In this document: piece by piece, positions 8,831 through 18,255 of the stretch
Layout of the letters: the number at the start of each line of letters is the position of its first letter
Position numbering within the stretch: the stretch's first letter is position 1
DNA from: UBA4742 sp963734965
GTDB taxonomy: Bacteria; Actinomycetota; Acidimicrobiia; Acidimicrobiales; Acidimicrobilacustridaceae
Direction of reading: 5' to 3'
NCBI GenBank assembly: GCA_963734965.1
Contig: CAVTJK010000004.1
Coordinates: 744,001-808,000, forward strand
DNA: 64,000 bases
Made by a program: the position numbers and the translations under genes
Notes under the pieces: model-generated
What the model saw: only the letters and a program-made list of their open reading frames with translations
Database searches by the model: none
Told to the model about the DNA's origin: nothing

Positions 8831-8929
8831 GTCCTGCATTCTGGCGCCCGGTCGGGGTCGAAGCGGCCCGCACGACGGTACAACCCGGCGATCAGCTGAG
8901 CCGTTCGTCAATCAGGGGTGGAGCTCAAC

Positions 8930-9535
8930 TCAGAACGGGGTGTTGGGCACGACGAATCCAGCGAGAGCCCGGCCGAACAGGTCGCGGGGACCGAACCGGC
9001 CCGGCTGATGTGTCGGGTTCTCGTTGGCTGCGTAGGCGCAGGAGCTGAGCTGTTCGACGGTGGCTTCCTCGAGCGCGGGATAGAGCGCGCAGATCTGGAC
9101 GCACAAGCCGCACGCGAAGTCCTCGGGTTCCAGCTTCTGGATCCACAGGGCCAACAAGGTGTCGGTGCTGTCACCCGTGAAGAATCCGACGGCCGCTTCG
9201 TTCGGGCGGGCGCCGAATGCGGCGCCGTCGCCCTGCTCACCAAACGCCTCTTGTTCGACGTACAGCACCTTCGGCGTGTCACCAAGGCTGATGTACAGGC
9301 GCTCGAGAGGGTCCTGAGGCAACCCGACGAACACGACGGTTGGCGTGCCCGGCATTGCCCGTCCGCCCCCGAGCCCGATGACCGACGGCCGCCAGGTCGA
9401 CGCGTGGCACCGGATGTCTGTTCCGACGCCCGTCAGGTGCAACCTGCCGCTGGCGCAGATCGGGTTGGTCGTGGCGAGCCCGACGATGCGGTCGGGCTCA
9501 GGCATGTTCCGGGGCAAACCGTCCATGTCGGCCAC
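8930..9535 (-). CDS. Uncharacterised Cys-containing protein, divergent from the iron transporter
   Basis: Open frame of 201 residues with normal protein composition but no family I recognise. A C-terminal cluster CGLCVQIC at about 147-154 could bind metal or an iron-sulfur cluster. The middle has a hydrophobic beta-strand-like TVVFVGLP segment. It has no signal peptide or membrane helix. It is transcribed away from the ferric-iron transporter, whose start is about 200 bases off, so the two could share a regulatory region. The region looks slightly less GC-rich than its neighbours. It may be real but orphan; a chance open frame cannot be excluded. Confidence 0.5.
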   Translation of the reverse strand: MADMDGLPRNMPEPDRIVGLATTNPICASGRLHLTGVGTDIRCHASTWRPSVIGLGGGRAMPGTPTVVFVGLPQDPLERLYISLGDTPKVLYVEQEAFGEQGDGAAFGARPNEAAVGFFTGDSTDTLLALWIQKLEPEDFACGLCVQICALYPALEEATVEQLSSCAYAANENPTHQPGRFGPRDLFGRALAGFVVPNTPF

Positions 9536-9639
9536 CCTGACAGGCCGGTCGCGGGCCAGGTATCCCGGATTCCAGCCATCTTCGACCGAGGCGACCGAGC
9601 GTGCGGGACGCCGGCAGTCAGCAATCCAGTCATCGACTG

Positions 9640-9674
9640 TTGGACTTGTAGAACCAGACTGTTAGGTATACCTT
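9640..9674 (+). promoter_or_regulatory. Promoter with palindromic operator for the iron ABC transporter
   Basis: A -35 hexamer TTGGAC (9640-9645) and a -10 hexamer TAGGTA (9663-9668) are separated by exactly 17 bases. Overlapping the -10 is TTAGGTATACCTT, whose core AGGTATACCT (9664-9673) is a perfect palindrome. TTAGGT resembles half of the DtxR/IdeR iron box (consensus TTAGGTTAG per half), though the full 19-base site is not matched. Its position in front of a ferric-iron uptake operon makes a metal-dependent repressor site plausible. Confidence 0.55.
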
Positions 9675-9736
9675 CCACATCCGACCGAACCCGACAGATG
9701 ACTTGGCGCTGGGGCCCAAGGGGAGAGCAGGCGCTC

Positions 9737-10804
9737 GTGCGGACGTTCCAACGGCGATCGAAATGGGGTCCCGCGCTGGGGGCACTCGTGGTGGTGGGCG
9801 CGCTCTTGGCCGCATGCGGGAGCTCGAACAGCTCGAGCGCGAGCGGGTCGACGGGCACCGCCGCGTCCGACACGCTGACGCTCTACAGCGGCCAGCACGA
9901 GGAGACGACCCAGGCGCTGGTCGACGCCTTCGAGAAGGAGTCGGGCATCAAGGTCAAGATCCGCAGCGACGACGAGGACACGCTGGCGCAGCAGATCCTG
10001 CAGGAGGGCTCCCGCTCTCCAGGGGACGTCTTCTACACCGAGAACTCTCCCCCGCTGATGACGCTGGAGGAGCACCACCTGCTCGCGCCCGTCACCCCGT
10101 CGACGCTCGCGGCCGTGGACTCGAAGTACAACTCGCCCACTGGCGACTGGGTCGGCGTCTCGGCTCGGGTGTCGGTGCTCGACTACGACACGACCGCGCT
10201 GCAGCCCGGCCAGGTGCCCACCTCGGCCCTCGACCTGGCCGACCCCAAGTGGAAGGGCAAGCTCGGCATCGCGCCCGCCGAGACCGACTTCCAACCGATC
10301 GTCACCTCGATCGCCCACACCAAGGGCAAGGACGCGGCCGAGAAGTGGCTCGAGGGCGTCAAGGTCAACGGGGCCAGCCACACCTATCCGGACAACGAGA
10401 CCCTGGTCAACGAGATCAACCAGGGCAAGGTCGAGCTCGGCATCATCAACCACTACTACTGGTACCGGCTGAACAAGGAGACGGGGGCGGCCAAGATGCA
10501 TTCGGCGCTGTCGTACCTGGCGCCGCAAGATCCTGGATACGTGCTCGACATCTCTGGCGCGGGCGTGCTCGCAGCGAGCAAGCACCAGGCCGAGGCCCAG
10601 AAGCTCGTCGCCTTCCTGGTCAGCGCACAAGGGCAGAGCATCCTGGCCCATTCCAACAGCTACGAGTACCCGATCGGCACCGACGCCACGCCGAGCCCGG
10701 AGCTCAAGCCCTTCGACCAGCTGCAGCCGACGTCGCTGACCATCGCGGAGCTGGGCGACGGCTCCGAGGCGGTCGACCTGCTCCAACAGGTCCAGCTGCT
10801 CTGA
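9737..10804 (+). CDS. Ferric-iron ABC transporter substrate-binding lipoprotein (FbpA-like)
   Basis: Periplasmic-type iron(III)-binding protein of the FbpA/FutA class. With a GTG start at 9737 (purine-rich AGGGGAGAG upstream) it has 355 residues, a basic n-region RTFQRRSKW, a hydrophobic stretch and the lipobox LLAAC with Cys27, so it is probably a lipoprotein. An ATG at 9698 would add 13 residues. The mature domain begins TLTLYSGQHEE, typical of the family. The HYYWY segment near residues 239-243 corresponds to the tyrosine pair that coordinates Fe(III) in FbpA. It is followed by a permease and an ATPase of the same system. Confidence 0.9.
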   Translation: MRTFQRRSKWGPALGALVVVGALLAACGSSNSSSASGSTGTAASDTLTLYSGQHEETTQALVDAFEKESGIKVKIRSDDEDTLAQQILQEGSRSPGDVFYTENSPPLMTLEEHHLLAPVTPSTLAAVDSKYNSPTGDWVGVSARVSVLDYDTTALQPGQVPTSALDLADPKWKGKLGIAPAETDFQPIVTSIAHTKGKDAAEKWLEGVKVNGASHTYPDNETLVNEINQGKVELGIINHYYWYRLNKETGAAKMHSALSYLAPQDPGYVLDISGAGVLAASKHQAEAQKLVAFLVSAQGQSILAHSNSYEYPIGTDATPSPELKPFDQLQPTSLTIAELGDGSEAVDLLQQVQLL

Positions 10805-10827
10805 GGCGGCGATAGCCTCGGCGCCCC

Positions 10828-12487
10828 GTGGCCCTCGCCCGCAACCGGCCCAGCGCCGACCCGCTCGATCGGTCTGAGGCGTCGTCGCGCCAGAACCGAT
10901 CCGACCGCGACGGCCGCGCACGGCCGCCGACCGCCCTGCTCGTGGTCAGCGCCTCCATCACCGCGGTCGTGGTGTCGCCTCTGCTCTTCCTGGCCATCGA
11001 AGCGGCTCAGGCCGGTTGGTCGGAGATATCCCGTCTGCTGTTCCGCCACCTCACCGCCGTGCTGCTCTGGAACACCGTCTCGTTGAGCGTGCTCGTGACC
11101 TTCGGGTGTGCCGTGCTCGGCACCTCGGCTGCCTTCGTCATCGAGCGCACGACCGTTCCCTTGCGCCGGATGTGGGCCGTCCTGGTGGTCATCCCGCTCG
11201 CCATCCCCGACTTCGTGGTCGGGTACGCGTGGGTGTCGGCGGTCCCCGACATCCACGGGCTCTGGGGTGCGGCATTGGTGATGACCCTCGCGCTCTACCC
11301 GCTGGTGTACCTGCCCGTCGCCGCCGGTCTGCGCCGCACCGACCCCGCTCTCGAGGAGGTCTCGCGCAGCTTGGGGGCGGGCCGGCTCGCCACCTTTCGC
11401 CGAGTGACCCTGCGCCAGATCCGGCCTGCGCTGCTCGGAGGCTGCCTCGTGGTCGCGCTGGCGCTGCTCGCCGAGTACGGCGCGTTCGAGATCCTGCGGT
11501 TTCAGACCTTCACCACGACGATATTCGTGGAGTTCAGGGTGGGCTTCAACTCCCCCGCCGCCTGCCGCGCTCTCGGTCGTGCTGGTCGCGCTCGGACTGC
11601 TCGTGCTCGCAGGCGAGGCGGCCGTCAATCGCCGAGGCCGCTTGGTGCGAGTCGGCAGCCAAGCCACGCGCCCACCCACTCGCGCCCCACTGAGGTGGGC
11701 CCGCATCCCCGCCATCGTCGGCCTGGTCTGCTTGGTCGGGCTCGCGCTCGTGCTGCCCGTCGGCGTGATCGTCTACTGGCTCAGGAGCGGACAGTCCACG
11801 ACGCTGCCGGCGACGTCGATCATCTCGGCGGCGGTGCGCACCGCGGTCTACGCGGCACTTGCCGGACTCCTTGCCACCGGGGCGGCGCTGCCCATCGCCC
11901 TGGTCGCCGTGCGATACAGGAGCCGGCTCGGTCGCCTCTTCGAGCGCAGCACCTACGTGGTTCAGTCGTTGCCCGGACTGGTCATCGCTCTGAGCCTGGT
12001 GTTCTTCGCCATCAACTACGCCTTTCGCATGTATCAGACGAGCGCGCTGCTCATCGTCGCCTACGCCATCCTCTTCTTCCCGCTGGCGCTCATCTGCGTC
12101 CTGGCCTCGGCGGGCCAAGCTCCGACCGGACTCGAGGAAGTGGCGCGTTCGCTCGGGTCGCGACCGCTCGCGGCGTTCCGGCGCGTGACCGTCCCGCTCA
12201 TCGCGCCCGGTCTGGCGGCCGGATTCTGCCTCGTGTTCCTCTCGGCCGTGACCGAGCTCACGGCCACGCTCATCCTCATCCCGACCGGCGCGCACACGCT
12301 GGCCAGCCAGTTCTGGAACTACGAGTCCAACGCGTCCTACGGAGCCGCGGCTCCGTACGCGGCCATGCTCGTCGGCGTCGCCGTCGTACCGAGCTACCTG
12401 ATCACCCGGTGGTTCGACCGGCGCACCCGATCGGGGACGATCCGGATCGCGGTCGACGAGTCGGTCTCACCCCTGGGTCGGGCATGA
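10828..12487 (+). pseudogene. Ferric-iron ABC transporter permease (FbpB-like), one frameshift near 11563
   Basis: Permease with two fused membrane halves, the FbpB layout. The first half (10828-11562, about 245 residues) contains the EAA-type loop EEVSRSLGAGRLATFRRV. The second half (11564-12487, about 307 residues) contains a matching loop EEVARSLGSRPLAAFRRV. They lie in different frames. Skipping one base at about 11563 joins FNSPAA to ALSVVLVALG and gives about 552 residues, the normal length. The error lies in the GC-rich tract CCCCCGCCGCCTGCCGCG, so a sequencing or assembly error is the simplest explanation; true inactivation or programmed +1 shifting are alternatives. Its stop overlaps the ATPase start by 4 bases. 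Confidence 0.85.
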
Positions 12488-13539
12488 CCGACCTCGAGCT
12501 GGCGGCGGTGCACAAGCGCTATGGCGCCCAGCCCGTCCTGGTCGGGGTCGATCTGGCCGTCGACGCCAATGCGCTCACCGCCATCCTCGGCCCGTCGGGC
12601 AGTGGCAAGACCACGCTGCTGCGTCTCGTCGCCGGGTTCGACCGCATCGACTCCGGCGAGATCCGCATCGGCGGCCGACTGGTCGACGACGCCCGGCACC
12701 GTGAACCGCCTGAACGACGGCGGCTCGGGTACGTGCCCCAAGAAGGCGCCCTGTTCCCGCACCTGACCGTCGCCGCCAACGTGGGGTTCGGCCTCCATCG
12801 CGGTGGACGACGGGGTCGGCGGGTCGACGACCTGCTCGAGATGGTGGGACTGGCCGGTCTGCGCGGCCGCTATCCGGACCAGTTGTCGGGCGGGCAGCAG
12901 CAGCGGGTCGCGCTGGCCCGCGCCCTGGCCGTCGAGCCGAGCCTCGTGCTGCTCGACGAGCCGTTCTCGTCTCTCGACGCCTCGCTGCGGGCCAGCCTGC
13001 GGGCCGAAGTGCGAGAGATCCTTCGACAGGCGGGCGCCACCGCGGTCCTGGTCACCCATGACCAGGACGAAGCGCTCTCGCTGGCGGATCACGTGGCGGT
13101 GCTCCGATCGGGCCGAATCGTCCAGCACGCCAGCCCGGTCGAGCTGTACACGCGCCCGGTCGACCCCGATCTGGCCATGTTCCTCGGCGAGGCCAACCTG
13201 CTGGCGGCGACGTGCGCCGGTACCGATGCCCAGACCGCGCTCGGGCCGGTCGAGTTGGCCACCGCCATCGGCGGAGCCGCCGCCACCGCCGGGATGGTCA
13301 TGCTCCGCCCCGAGCAGATCGAGCTGCGGCCCGGCGCCGACGCCGTGGGCGTCGACGGCCGCGTGCTCGGCTCGGACTTCCACGGGCACTACACGATCGT
13401 ACGGGTACGACTCGACAGCGGGGGCTCCTCCGGTGACGAGCTCGTCGTCCGGCACGAGGATCTCGTCCCGCTGGCGCCCGGCACTCCGGTGCGGCTCACC
13501 GTCCATGGACCAGCCATGGCCTGGCCCCATACGGACTGA
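12484..13539 (+). CDS. Ferric-iron ABC transporter ATP-binding protein (FbpC-like)
   Basis: ATPase of the iron(III) importer, 351 residues. Walker A GPSGSGKTT is at 36-44, signature LSGGQQQ at 134-140, Walker B LVLLDEP at 154-160, and the H-loop in LVTHDQDEA. The C-terminal about 100 residues form a TOBE-like domain, as in FbpC/PotA-type importers. The ATG at 12484 overlaps the permease stop (ATGA). The same frame stays open upstream through the permease region, but that would fuse unrelated, out-of-frame sequence. Confidence 0.92.
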   Translation: MTDLELAAVHKRYGAQPVLVGVDLAVDANALTAILGPSGSGKTTLLRLVAGFDRIDSGEIRIGGRLVDDARHREPPERRRLGYVPQEGALFPHLTVAANVGFGLHRGGRRGRRVDDLLEMVGLAGLRGRYPDQLSGGQQQRVALARALAVEPSLVLLDEPFSSLDASLRASLRAEVREILRQAGATAVLVTHDQDEALSLADHVAVLRSGRIVQHASPVELYTRPVDPDLAMFLGEANLLAATCAGTDAQTALGPVELATAIGGAAATAGMVMLRPEQIELRPGADAVGVDGRVLGSDFHGHYTIVRVRLDSGGSSGDELVVRHEDLVPLAPGTPVRLTVHGPAMAWPHTD

Positions 13540-13645
13540 GCGACGACCAGGACGCACCGTGCCGACGTCGGTGCGGCAGGGGGGTCCGTCTCCGAACGGG
13601 GCCGTCGGCAGTACCGTGACGGCCCTACAGCTGGGGAGGGGTTCC

Positions 13646-13900
13646 ATGCGGGAGACAGCGGTGGTACTAGCCGTGAACGGGGTGGCCGTCGGACTCGGCG
13701 GGGTCGTCGGCTTGATCTGGCTGGTGTTCGTGATCTGGTGCGCGGTGGTGACGATCCGCAAAGGTCAGATCCTGCTGTTCATCCTCGGCTTCCTCTGCGG
13801 CTTCGCCTGGATCATCGGCTGCGTGTTCGCCCGGGACAAGCGCCATCCCCCCGAGGGCCTCGGCCTCGGTCACTACGTCCCGCCAACGCCCGGCACCTGA
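13646..13900 (+). CDS. Small two-helix membrane protein
   Basis: Protein of 84 residues preceded by a strong GGGGAGG ribosome site 8-10 bases before the ATG. Two membrane helices span about residues 9-33 and 42-60, followed by a basic Pro-rich tail (RDKRHPPEGLGLGHYVPP). It follows the iron ATPase by 106 bases on the same strand. The helix-charged loop-helix form resembles small immunity-like or superinfection-immunity-like membrane proteins, but I cannot name the family. The function is unknown. Confidence 0.7.
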   Translation: MRETAVVLAVNGVAVGLGGVVGLIWLVFVIWCAVVTIRKGQILLFILGFLCGFAWIIGCVFARDKRHPPEGLGLGHYVPPTPGT

Positions 13901-14161
13901 GCCGCCTGCGACCTACGACGACGGTCGGCTGAATTCGTCTGGACCTACAGGGTGTTCGAGGCCGCTCTGTGCGGTGCCATCCCCGTGGTGGAAGCGCCGT
14001 GTGAGGCTTACGGACACTTGGTCGTCTACTCGTTGAGCGACGACGCGACCTCACTCACGTGGGACACCGACGTGGTCGAGCACAACCAACGGGAGGCGGC
14101 CAGGCTGATATCCGCTCCCGCTGAGGAACTCAGGTCGGCGCTCCGGTCGGCCCTTCGATAG
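13901..14161 (+). pseudogene. Probable glycosyltransferase C-terminal remnant
   Basis: The frame open directly after the previous stop encodes FVWTYRVFEAALCGAIPVVE (from about 13934) and then about 65 residues to the stop at 14161. The pattern R-x-FEA-x-x-CGAIPVV is the hallmark of the nucleotide-sugar-binding end of exostosin/GT-B-type glycosyltransferases. There is no upstream portion and no good start (the first candidate is GTG at 13952), so it looks like the tail of a deleted gene. The remaining bases to 14270 hold no gene that I can support. Confidence 0.45.
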
Positions 14162-14270
14162 TTCCACGTGATCCCCCGCATCGCGCGCGCGTCACTGGCT
14201 CGCTGGGCGAGGCCGAGCCTGGCTCGATCGGGTCCGCTCCACGGTGGTCGCAGGCGCGTTGGCCGCTTGG

Positions 14271-16427
14271 TCACGATTTGAGCAGGAAGTCGGCTGAGTC
14301 CTCGTCGCCGAGCAGCAGGCGCACCTCGCTGGCCAACGCGGCGTGGTCGGTGAGGTGCGGATCGGCGTCGATCAGCTCGAAGGCCACCTCGCGGGCCCGT
14401 CCGACCCAGTCCCGGTCACGCCTCAGCGACGCCAGCTTGAGGTCGTTGCGACCCTTCTGGCGCTCGCCCATGATCGTGCCCTCGCCCCTCAGGTCGAGAT
14501 CGACCTCGGCCAGCTCGAACCCGTCGGTCGTGCGCACCATGGCTTCGAGCCGGGCCTCCCCGTCACTGGTGGTGGCCTCACCCACGAGGTAGCAGAACGA
14601 CCGGTCGGCGCCCCGCCCGACCCGACCCCTCAGCTGGTGGAGCTGGGCGATCCCGAAGCGATCGGGGTCGAGCACGACCATCACCGTCGCGTTGGGCACG
14701 TCGACGCCGACCTCGATCACCGTGGTGGCAACCAACACGTCGAGGCCACCCGAGCGGAAGAGGCTCATGGCCATCTCCTTCTCGCCCGGCGTCACGCGAC
14801 CGTGCAGCAGACCGAGGCGCAAGCCCGACAGCTCCGCCGCCGACAGACGCTCGAAGGTCTCCTCGGCCGATCGCACCTCGAGCTTCTCGCTCTCGTCGAT
14901 GAGGGGGCACACGACATAGGCCTGGCGTCCCTCGGCCACCTGCTCGCGCACCTTGGCCCACACCGCATCCTCGTCCTCGGGGGCACGTGACCAGACCGTT
15001 TCGATCGGCGTCCGCCCGGGCGGCAGCTCGTCGAGAACCGACACGTCGAGGTCGCCGTAGACCGTCATGGCCGCGGTGCGCGGGATCGGTGTGGCGGTCA
15101 TGACCAACACGTCGGGGACCGCCTCGCCGGCGCTCTTGTCGCGCAGCGCGGCGCGCTGCTCGACACCGAACCGGTGCTGCTCGTCGATCACGACCACGCC
15201 GAGCGAGCGGAACTCGATGCTCTCCTGGATCAACGCGTGCGTGCCGATGGCCAGATCGACCTCTCCCGCCGCCAGACCAGCCAGGATCCGTCGCCGTTCG
15301 GCGGCCGTCGTCCGGTTGGTCAACAGCTCGACCTGCAGCTCGCGTTCGAAGCCGGCTCCGCCGAACAGGGTGTCGGGGCTGGTGTCGGGGACCGTGAACC
15401 CCGCCAGCAGGTCGCGCACGCCGAGATGGTGCTGTTCGGCCAGCACCTCGGTCGGTGCCATGAGCGCGCCCTGGTGGCCGCCCTGGACGGCGACCAGCAA
15501 GGCGCTCACGGCCACGATGGTCTTGCCCGATCCGACGTCGCCCTGCAGCAGCCGATGCATGGGATGGGGACCGGCCAGATCGGCGTCGATCTCGGCGATG
15601 GCCCGAACCTGCGCGGCGGTCAGCGCGAAGCCGAGCCGATCGTGGAACCGTCGCACCAGGTCGCCGCCCACCCCGGTCACGGCTCCGACCTCGTGGCGGA
15701 TGCCCGGCGTGGTCCGCTCGAGCTCGCGCTTGCGTTGGACGAGCTGGAGCTGGACGCGCAGCAGCTCGTCGAACACCAGCCGCCGGCGGGCGTCCATGGC
15801 GGCCGCCATCGAGTCGGGATCGTGGATGTCGCGAAACGCCGAGGTGCGATCGGTCAGGTCCCAGCGCGCCAGCACATCGGCGGGGACGGGATCGTCGAAC
15901 TCGCCGGCCCGCTCGAGCACCTCGGTCATCCAACGGTCGATGTCCCAGCTCATGACCCCGGCCTTCTCGGACTGCGGGTACACGGGGACGATCCGACCGG
16001 TCTTGTCCCCGACGAGGTCGACGACGGGATTGGTCATCTGTCGGCGGTTGCGGAACAGCTCGACCTTGCCGAACAACACCGCCTGGGTGCCCACCTTGAG
16101 CTGGCGCTCGCGGTAGGGCTGGTTGAAGAAGGTGACCTTGAGGTAGCCGGATCCGTCGGTGACGTCGGCCGTGACCATCGCCTTGCGCGACCGGGTCCGC
16201 ATGCTGTGAGTGGCCTTGACGGTGACCAGCACCATGGCCTGTTCACCGATGTCGAGCTCGTCGATCCGTCGCTCGTTGGTGCGATCGAGGTAGCGCCGCG
16301 GGTAGTACGTCAGCAGATCGAGGACGGTGAACACCTCGAGCTTGGCCAGTGACTTGGCCCGCGCCTCGCCGACCCCTTTGAGCTGGGTGACCGGGATGTC
16401 GGCGAGCTGCGCGAGTCGGCGGGCCAT
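14271..16427 (-). CDS. recG: ATP-dependent DNA helicase RecG
   Basis: Branch-migration helicase that regresses stalled forks and processes Holliday junctions. The 718-residue protein has the N-terminal wedge/OB region (about 60-150), Walker A GDVGSGKT near 293-300, the Walker B box VIDEQHRFG near 410-418, and the C-terminal helicase domain with the VGRGADRS segment. The length is typical. It lies downstream of the DAK2 gene on the same strand with 48 bases between, the usual rpmB-DAK2-recG neighbourhood. Confidence 0.97.
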   Translation of the reverse strand: MARRLAQLADIPVTQLKGVGEARAKSLAKLEVFTVLDLLTYYPRRYLDRTNERRIDELDIGEQAMVLVTVKATHSMRTRSRKAMVTADVTDGSGYLKVTFFNQPYRERQLKVGTQAVLFGKVELFRNRRQMTNPVVDLVGDKTGRIVPVYPQSEKAGVMSWDIDRWMTEVLERAGEFDDPVPADVLARWDLTDRTSAFRDIHDPDSMAAAMDARRRLVFDELLRVQLQLVQRKRELERTTPGIRHEVGAVTGVGGDLVRRFHDRLGFALTAAQVRAIAEIDADLAGPHPMHRLLQGDVGSGKTIVAVSALLVAVQGGHQGALMAPTEVLAEQHHLGVRDLLAGFTVPDTSPDTLFGGAGFERELQVELLTNRTTAAERRRILAGLAAGEVDLAIGTHALIQESIEFRSLGVVVIDEQHRFGVEQRAALRDKSAGEAVPDVLVMTATPIPRTAAMTVYGDLDVSVLDELPPGRTPIETVWSRAPEDEDAVWAKVREQVAEGRQAYVVCPLIDESEKLEVRSAEETFERLSAAELSGLRLGLLHGRVTPGEKEMAMSLFRSGGLDVLVATTVIEVGVDVPNATVMVVLDPDRFGIAQLHQLRGRVGRGADRSFCYLVGEATTSDGEARLEAMVRTTDGFELAEVDLDLRGEGTIMGERQKGRNDLKLASLRRDRDWVGRAREVAFELIDADPHLTDHAALASEVRLLLGDEDSADFLLKS

Positions 16428-16475
16428 TGCCCGTCGGTTCTACCCGCTCGCGCCGATCTTCGCGTGCCCGGCGAG

Positions 16476-18143
16476 CTACTCGATGCCGAAGAGGTAGGGA
16501 TAGAGAGGTTGGCCGCCGTGATGGATGTCGGTGGTCAGAGCGGGGTGGTGGTCGCCGAGCCAGCCCGTGATGTGACGGGTGATGGCGGCCGAGGCCCCCT
16601 CGCCCTCGATGATCGTCACGATCTCGTGATCGTCGGTGATGAGCAGTTCGAGGAGCTGCGTGCACACCAGGTCGAGACCGCTGCCGATCGAGCGGATGCC
16701 ATCGCGGGAGATGCCGAGGTAGTCGCCCTCGTTGATGTCACCCAGCTCGCAGGTCGAGTCGCGCACGGCGCGGGTGACCTCGCCGGCCACCACGGCGGCG
16801 GCCGCCTCGCTCATGGCCTTGGCGTTGTCGAGACCCGACGCCTGGGGGTCATAGGCCAGCAGCGACGCGAACCCCTCGGCCACGCCGCGGGTCGCCACGA
16901 CCTGCACGCTCTTGTCGGTCTGGGCGTCGACCTGTTCGGCGACGGGGATGATGTTCTTGTTGTTGGGCAGGATCACGACGCTGTCGGCCGGGGCCGACAT
17001 CACCGCTTCGAGCAACTCGGCGGTGGACGGGTTCATCGTCTGGCCGCCTGTCACCATTCGCTGCACCCCGAGCGAATGGAAGATCCGGCGGATGCCCTCA
17101 CCCGTGGCCACGGCCACGATCGCTGTCTCGACGGGCTCATCGAGCTCGTCGGGGGCCAGGTCGGGCACCGCGTCTCGGACCCAGCGCTCCTCTTCGACCT
17201 GCTCCAGCAGATCGGTCACTCGGATGTTGCGCGGTCGCCCGCAGTCGATGGCCGCCTCGACGGCCGAGCCGATGTCGTCGGTGTGGATGTGGCAGTTCCA
17301 CAGGCCGTCACCGCCGACCACCACGATCGAGTCACCGATGCCGGCCCACACGCTCTTGAAGGCCGGGATGGTCTCGTCGGGTGCTTCGAGGAAGTACATG
17401 ACCTCGTAGCGCAGGTCGGCGACGTTGGCCCCCTCGTGGTGGTCCTCGCCCCGATGGACGGCCTCGACGGCGGCGACGAGCTGCGGATCGAGACCGGCTC
17501 CGCCCGCCTGGGGTTCGGGCACCGGTCGCCCGTCGACCACCGCCAGCGCGGCGTCGAGGAGCAGGAGCAGTCCGGCGCCGCCGGCGTCGACCACACCCGC
17601 CTCGGCCAGCACCGGCAGCATCTCCGGCGTGCGAGCGAGCGCGTCGGCCCCCCCGGCGCGAGCAGATTCGAGCACCCCGACCAGGCCCTCACCCCGCCCG
17701 GCCGCCGCCGCGGCGGCGTCGGAGGCCTCACGGATCACGGTGAGGATCGTCCCCTCGACCGGTCGCATGACGGCGCTGTAGGCGGCCTCGGTGGCCGCCA
17801 CCAGGCCCCGGGCCACCGCGTCGGCATCGACGTCGGGCGCGTCGCGCAGCACGTCGGTCACCCCTCGCAGGATCTGGGACAGGATGACCCCCGAGTTGCC
17901 CCGGGCCCCCATCAACGAGCCGTGGCTGATGGCCTTGCAGGTCGCGGCCATGTCGGGGGCGGCGCCGGCCAGCTCGGCCACGACCGATTCGAGGGTCAGG
18001 GCCATGTTGGTCCCGGTGTCACCATCGGGCACCGGATAGACGTTCAGCCGGTTGATGGCCTCACGGTGCGCGGCCAGGGCCTCGGCGTACCGATCGATCA
18101 CGGCGCGCAGATCATCGGCCGTGAGGGCCTCGAGGGTGGGCAC
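16476..18143 (-). CDS. DAK2-domain fatty-acid-kinase-like protein (FakA/YloV family)
   Basis: FakA-like protein, 555 residues from a GTG at 18143. The N-terminal DAK2 domain carries NVYPVPDGDTGTNM at 34-47, with aspartates that bind Mg-ATP, and GARGNSGVILSQ further on. The middle and C-terminal regions match the FakA catalytic and DegV-partner-interacting parts (for example NCHIHTDD and ILPNNKN). In Firmicutes FakA phosphorylates fatty acids bound by FakB; whether this applies here is inferred, and no fakB is visible in the window. The frame is open upstream, but that part overlaps the rpmB promoter, so the GTG start is preferred. Confidence 0.88.
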   Translation of the reverse strand: MPTLEALTADDLRAVIDRYAEALAAHREAINRLNVYPVPDGDTGTNMALTLESVVAELAGAAPDMAATCKAISHGSLMGARGNSGVILSQILRGVTDVLRDAPDVDADAVARGLVAATEAAYSAVMRPVEGTILTVIREASDAAAAAAGRGEGLVGVLESARAGGADALARTPEMLPVLAEAGVVDAGGAGLLLLLDAALAVVDGRPVPEPQAGGAGLDPQLVAAVEAVHRGEDHHEGANVADLRYEVMYFLEAPDETIPAFKSVWAGIGDSIVVVGGDGLWNCHIHTDDIGSAVEAAIDCGRPRNIRVTDLLEQVEEERWVRDAVPDLAPDELDEPVETAIVAVATGEGIRRIFHSLGVQRMVTGGQTMNPSTAELLEAVMSAPADSVVILPNNKNIIPVAEQVDAQTDKSVQVVATRGVAEGFASLLAYDPQASGLDNAKAMSEAAAAVVAGEVTRAVRDSTCELGDINEGDYLGISRDGIRSIGSGLDLVCTQLLELLITDDHEIVTIIEGEGASAAITRHITGWLGDHHPALTTDIHHGGQPLYPYLFGIE

Positions 18144-18163
18144 GGACTCGGATCGTAGTGCGA

Positions 18164-18193
18164 TTGTGAGTGGCCGCCGTCGCCCGCTATCCT
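18164..18193 (+). promoter_or_regulatory. Candidate promoter for rpmB
   Basis: TTGTGA (18164-18169) and TATCCT (18188-18193) are separated by 18 bases and lie about 63 bases before the rpmB start, in the 112-base divergent gap between the DAK2 gene and rpmB. Confidence 0.5.
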
Positions 18194-18255
18194 CTCTCGG
18201 CTGTGCTCGTTCGAGCATCGGCTGAGTCCCCCAGCAAGGTCCGAGGTATCTGGTC

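Noticed and set aside
10828..13539. A single open frame that would fuse the permease N-half to the ABC ATPase (903 codons)
   Set aside because: The middle part (about 11563-12483) is the wrong frame of the second permease half, shown by the conserved membrane and EAA sequence in the other frame. The ATPase has its own ATG overlapping the true permease stop.
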